Shown here: piece by piece, positions 62,886 to 64,000 of the stretch | How positions within the stretch are numbered: position 1 is the first letter of the stretch | Layout of the letters: every line of letters begins with the position of its first letter | Assembly (NCBI GenBank): GCA_036925085.1 | Contig: JAUPFP010000001.1 | Location: forward strand, 15,476,842-15,540,841 | Source: Brachycybe producta | Taxonomy: Eukaryota; Arthropoda; Diplopoda; Playtdesmida; Andrognathidae | Length of the DNA: 64,000 nt | Direction of reading: 5' to 3' | Position numbers and translations under genes: made by a program | The notes under the pieces: generated by a model | The model's input: the letters and a program-made list of their open reading frames with translations, nothing else | The model's database searches: none | What the model was told of the DNA's origin: nothing

Positions 62886-64000
62886 GGTAGCGTCAGCCGT
62901 TTCTGGTTCGCCAGATGATGGGGAACCCTCCGACCCCGACTCCAGCAGCCTTGCATCCCCAGGATGCAGCGGGCTGAGGGAGGGGGACCGTCGGACACTC
63001 CCGTCGCCTTCCTCCTTCTCCTTCTCTGTGGTGGACCCATCAAACAGGGAAAGCCGTTAAAAATAAGTTTTCACCGTGGAAAAGTGAATTCCACGGACTT
63101 TCACCATGAGAATTCCCGTTCTCACCGTCCAAAGTCGGTAATTCATGGTCAAAACCGTGTTTTACCACCTTCGTACGGTGAAAACCACTTTTCCCCCTTT
63201 CGGATCCGGCTGAAAGGGTATTCCACGGGATTTCACCGTGCGAATCGCGGTTTCTGCCGTCCAAAGTCGGTAAACCACGGTAAAACCCATGGCTAACCAC
63301 CTTCGGACGGTGGAAAACACTCTTTCACCGAGTTCCGACGGTTGGAAAAGGCATTGCACGGACTTCTACCGTGAAAAATGCCGTTATCACCGTCCAAAGT
63401 CGGCAATTCACGGTCGAAACCATGTTTTACCGCCTTCGATCGGTGAAAACCACTCCCTGGCGGGCTTCTACCGTCTAAACACTGTCGAACTTGGGCCTTC
63501 CCAAGCGAAACGGCGCTCGGACGGGCTGAACCCGCCGGAAAAGTGATTTCCGTAGTGGTTGGGCCACCATGACAACAGTCATGGTGGCGAAACCACTCCC
63601 ACCACGTGTGTATACGGTCATTGACCGTAAAACACACTGTTAATACAAAAAAAAGAACTGCCAACAGGCAGGAGAAGGAAATTCCCTTAGAGGGACTTAC
63701 TTTGTCAATGTTTTTTCCTTTTTCCAGGCTTGCGCAGCTTTTTAGACGGTGAATTTGTGGTTTATTCAACCCACGTACGGCCGGCGTTCTTTGTTTGTTA
63801 GATTTACAAACAATATGGCGCCTAGCCGCCAAATTCACCGTCTTAGCGGCTAGTGGCCGTGCAGTAGCGGCTAAAACATCATCAGCCGCCTCATGCATGG
63901 TCACCATTAAGATTTCACCGTCGTCTACCTTTTTAGGGGCAGACACAGGGTGAATTCTCCTGCACCAAGTCTGGAACTGGTGAGTAGAGACATTTACCGT

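Larger units (their letters stand above)
59284..64000 (-). mobile_element. Gypsy-type LTR element A2, 3' part (fossil, runs off window)
   Basis: On the minus strand: 3' LTR at 59284-60065; a purine tract at 60066; the lysine/serine-rich 3' ORF region (60435-62885, extending in pieces to about 63950); and a segment at about 63040-63480 dense in ACGGTGAAAACC-like inverted words. It is collinear with A1 from 8692 to 11770 and extends further upstream. The 5' LTR, gag and pol would lie beyond 64000. It is broken in several places. It lies antisense to VPS18, in the intron after the 58568 exon. Confidence 0.8.

Overview
This is an invertebrate animal genome window. It is AT-rich and intron-bearing, and nearly all of it is the intronic sequence of one host gene. 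There are no bacterial operons, tRNA or rRNA genes. The host gene is VPS18 (core subunit of the HOPS/CORVET tethering complexes; Drosophila deep orange), on the + strand. Six consecutive internal exons can be read: 15062-15171, 16049-16221, 18447-18531, 56574-56653, 57081-57184 and 58568-58656. Their splice phases agree at every junction and they give one continuous N-terminal beta-propeller segment. The first coding exon(s) lie left of the window or were not recognised, and the rest of the gene lies to the right. The intron between the third and fourth visible exons is about 38 kb and is a stack of mobile elements.

Layout. 1-1500: LTR-retrotransposon gag fossil. 1541-6150: simple repeats, a roughly 0.7 kb minisatellite and a solo LTR. 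7300-8580: decayed Mutator-like transposase. 8692-14740: two abutting Gypsy-type fossils. 15062-18531: VPS18 exons with a palindromic MITE between the second and third. 19565-24745: Gypsy gag fossil split by a 3.5 kb Jockey/CR1-type LINE. 24746-41880: another Gypsy-type element, split by a P element (25528-38164) and by a CR1-type LINE (38545-40690). 42280-43175: Polinton fossil piece. 43194-44383: mariner. 44388-45540: two Tc1 fragments head to head. 45545-46575: minisatellites. 47800-48590: integrase fossil. 49381-52200: RTE LINE. 53080-55069: LINE remnant and two solo LTRs. 56574-58656: three VPS18 exons. 59284-64000: a large Gypsy-type element running off the right edge.

The most striking structure is a nest that can be peeled apart from target-site duplications. 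Inside the VPS18 intron, a Gypsy-type element holds a P element (27-bp inverted repeats, 8-bp duplication). The THAP exon of the P element is split exactly by an unclassified 3.6 kb element with 13-bp inverted ends. That element holds an internally deleted Gypsy-type element (4-bp duplication), which itself holds a solo LTR (4-bp duplication).

Almost all coding retroelements lie antisense to VPS18, as expected if sense insertions harm splicing. One LTR family carries a long lysine/serine-rich ORF between its internal region and its 3' LTR; it is seen in three copies and I do not recognise its C-terminal domain. The phylum cannot be fixed from the window alone. The element mix (P/THAP9, Polinton, Tc1/mariner, RTE, CR1, Gypsy) fits many marine or arthropod-grade invertebrates.
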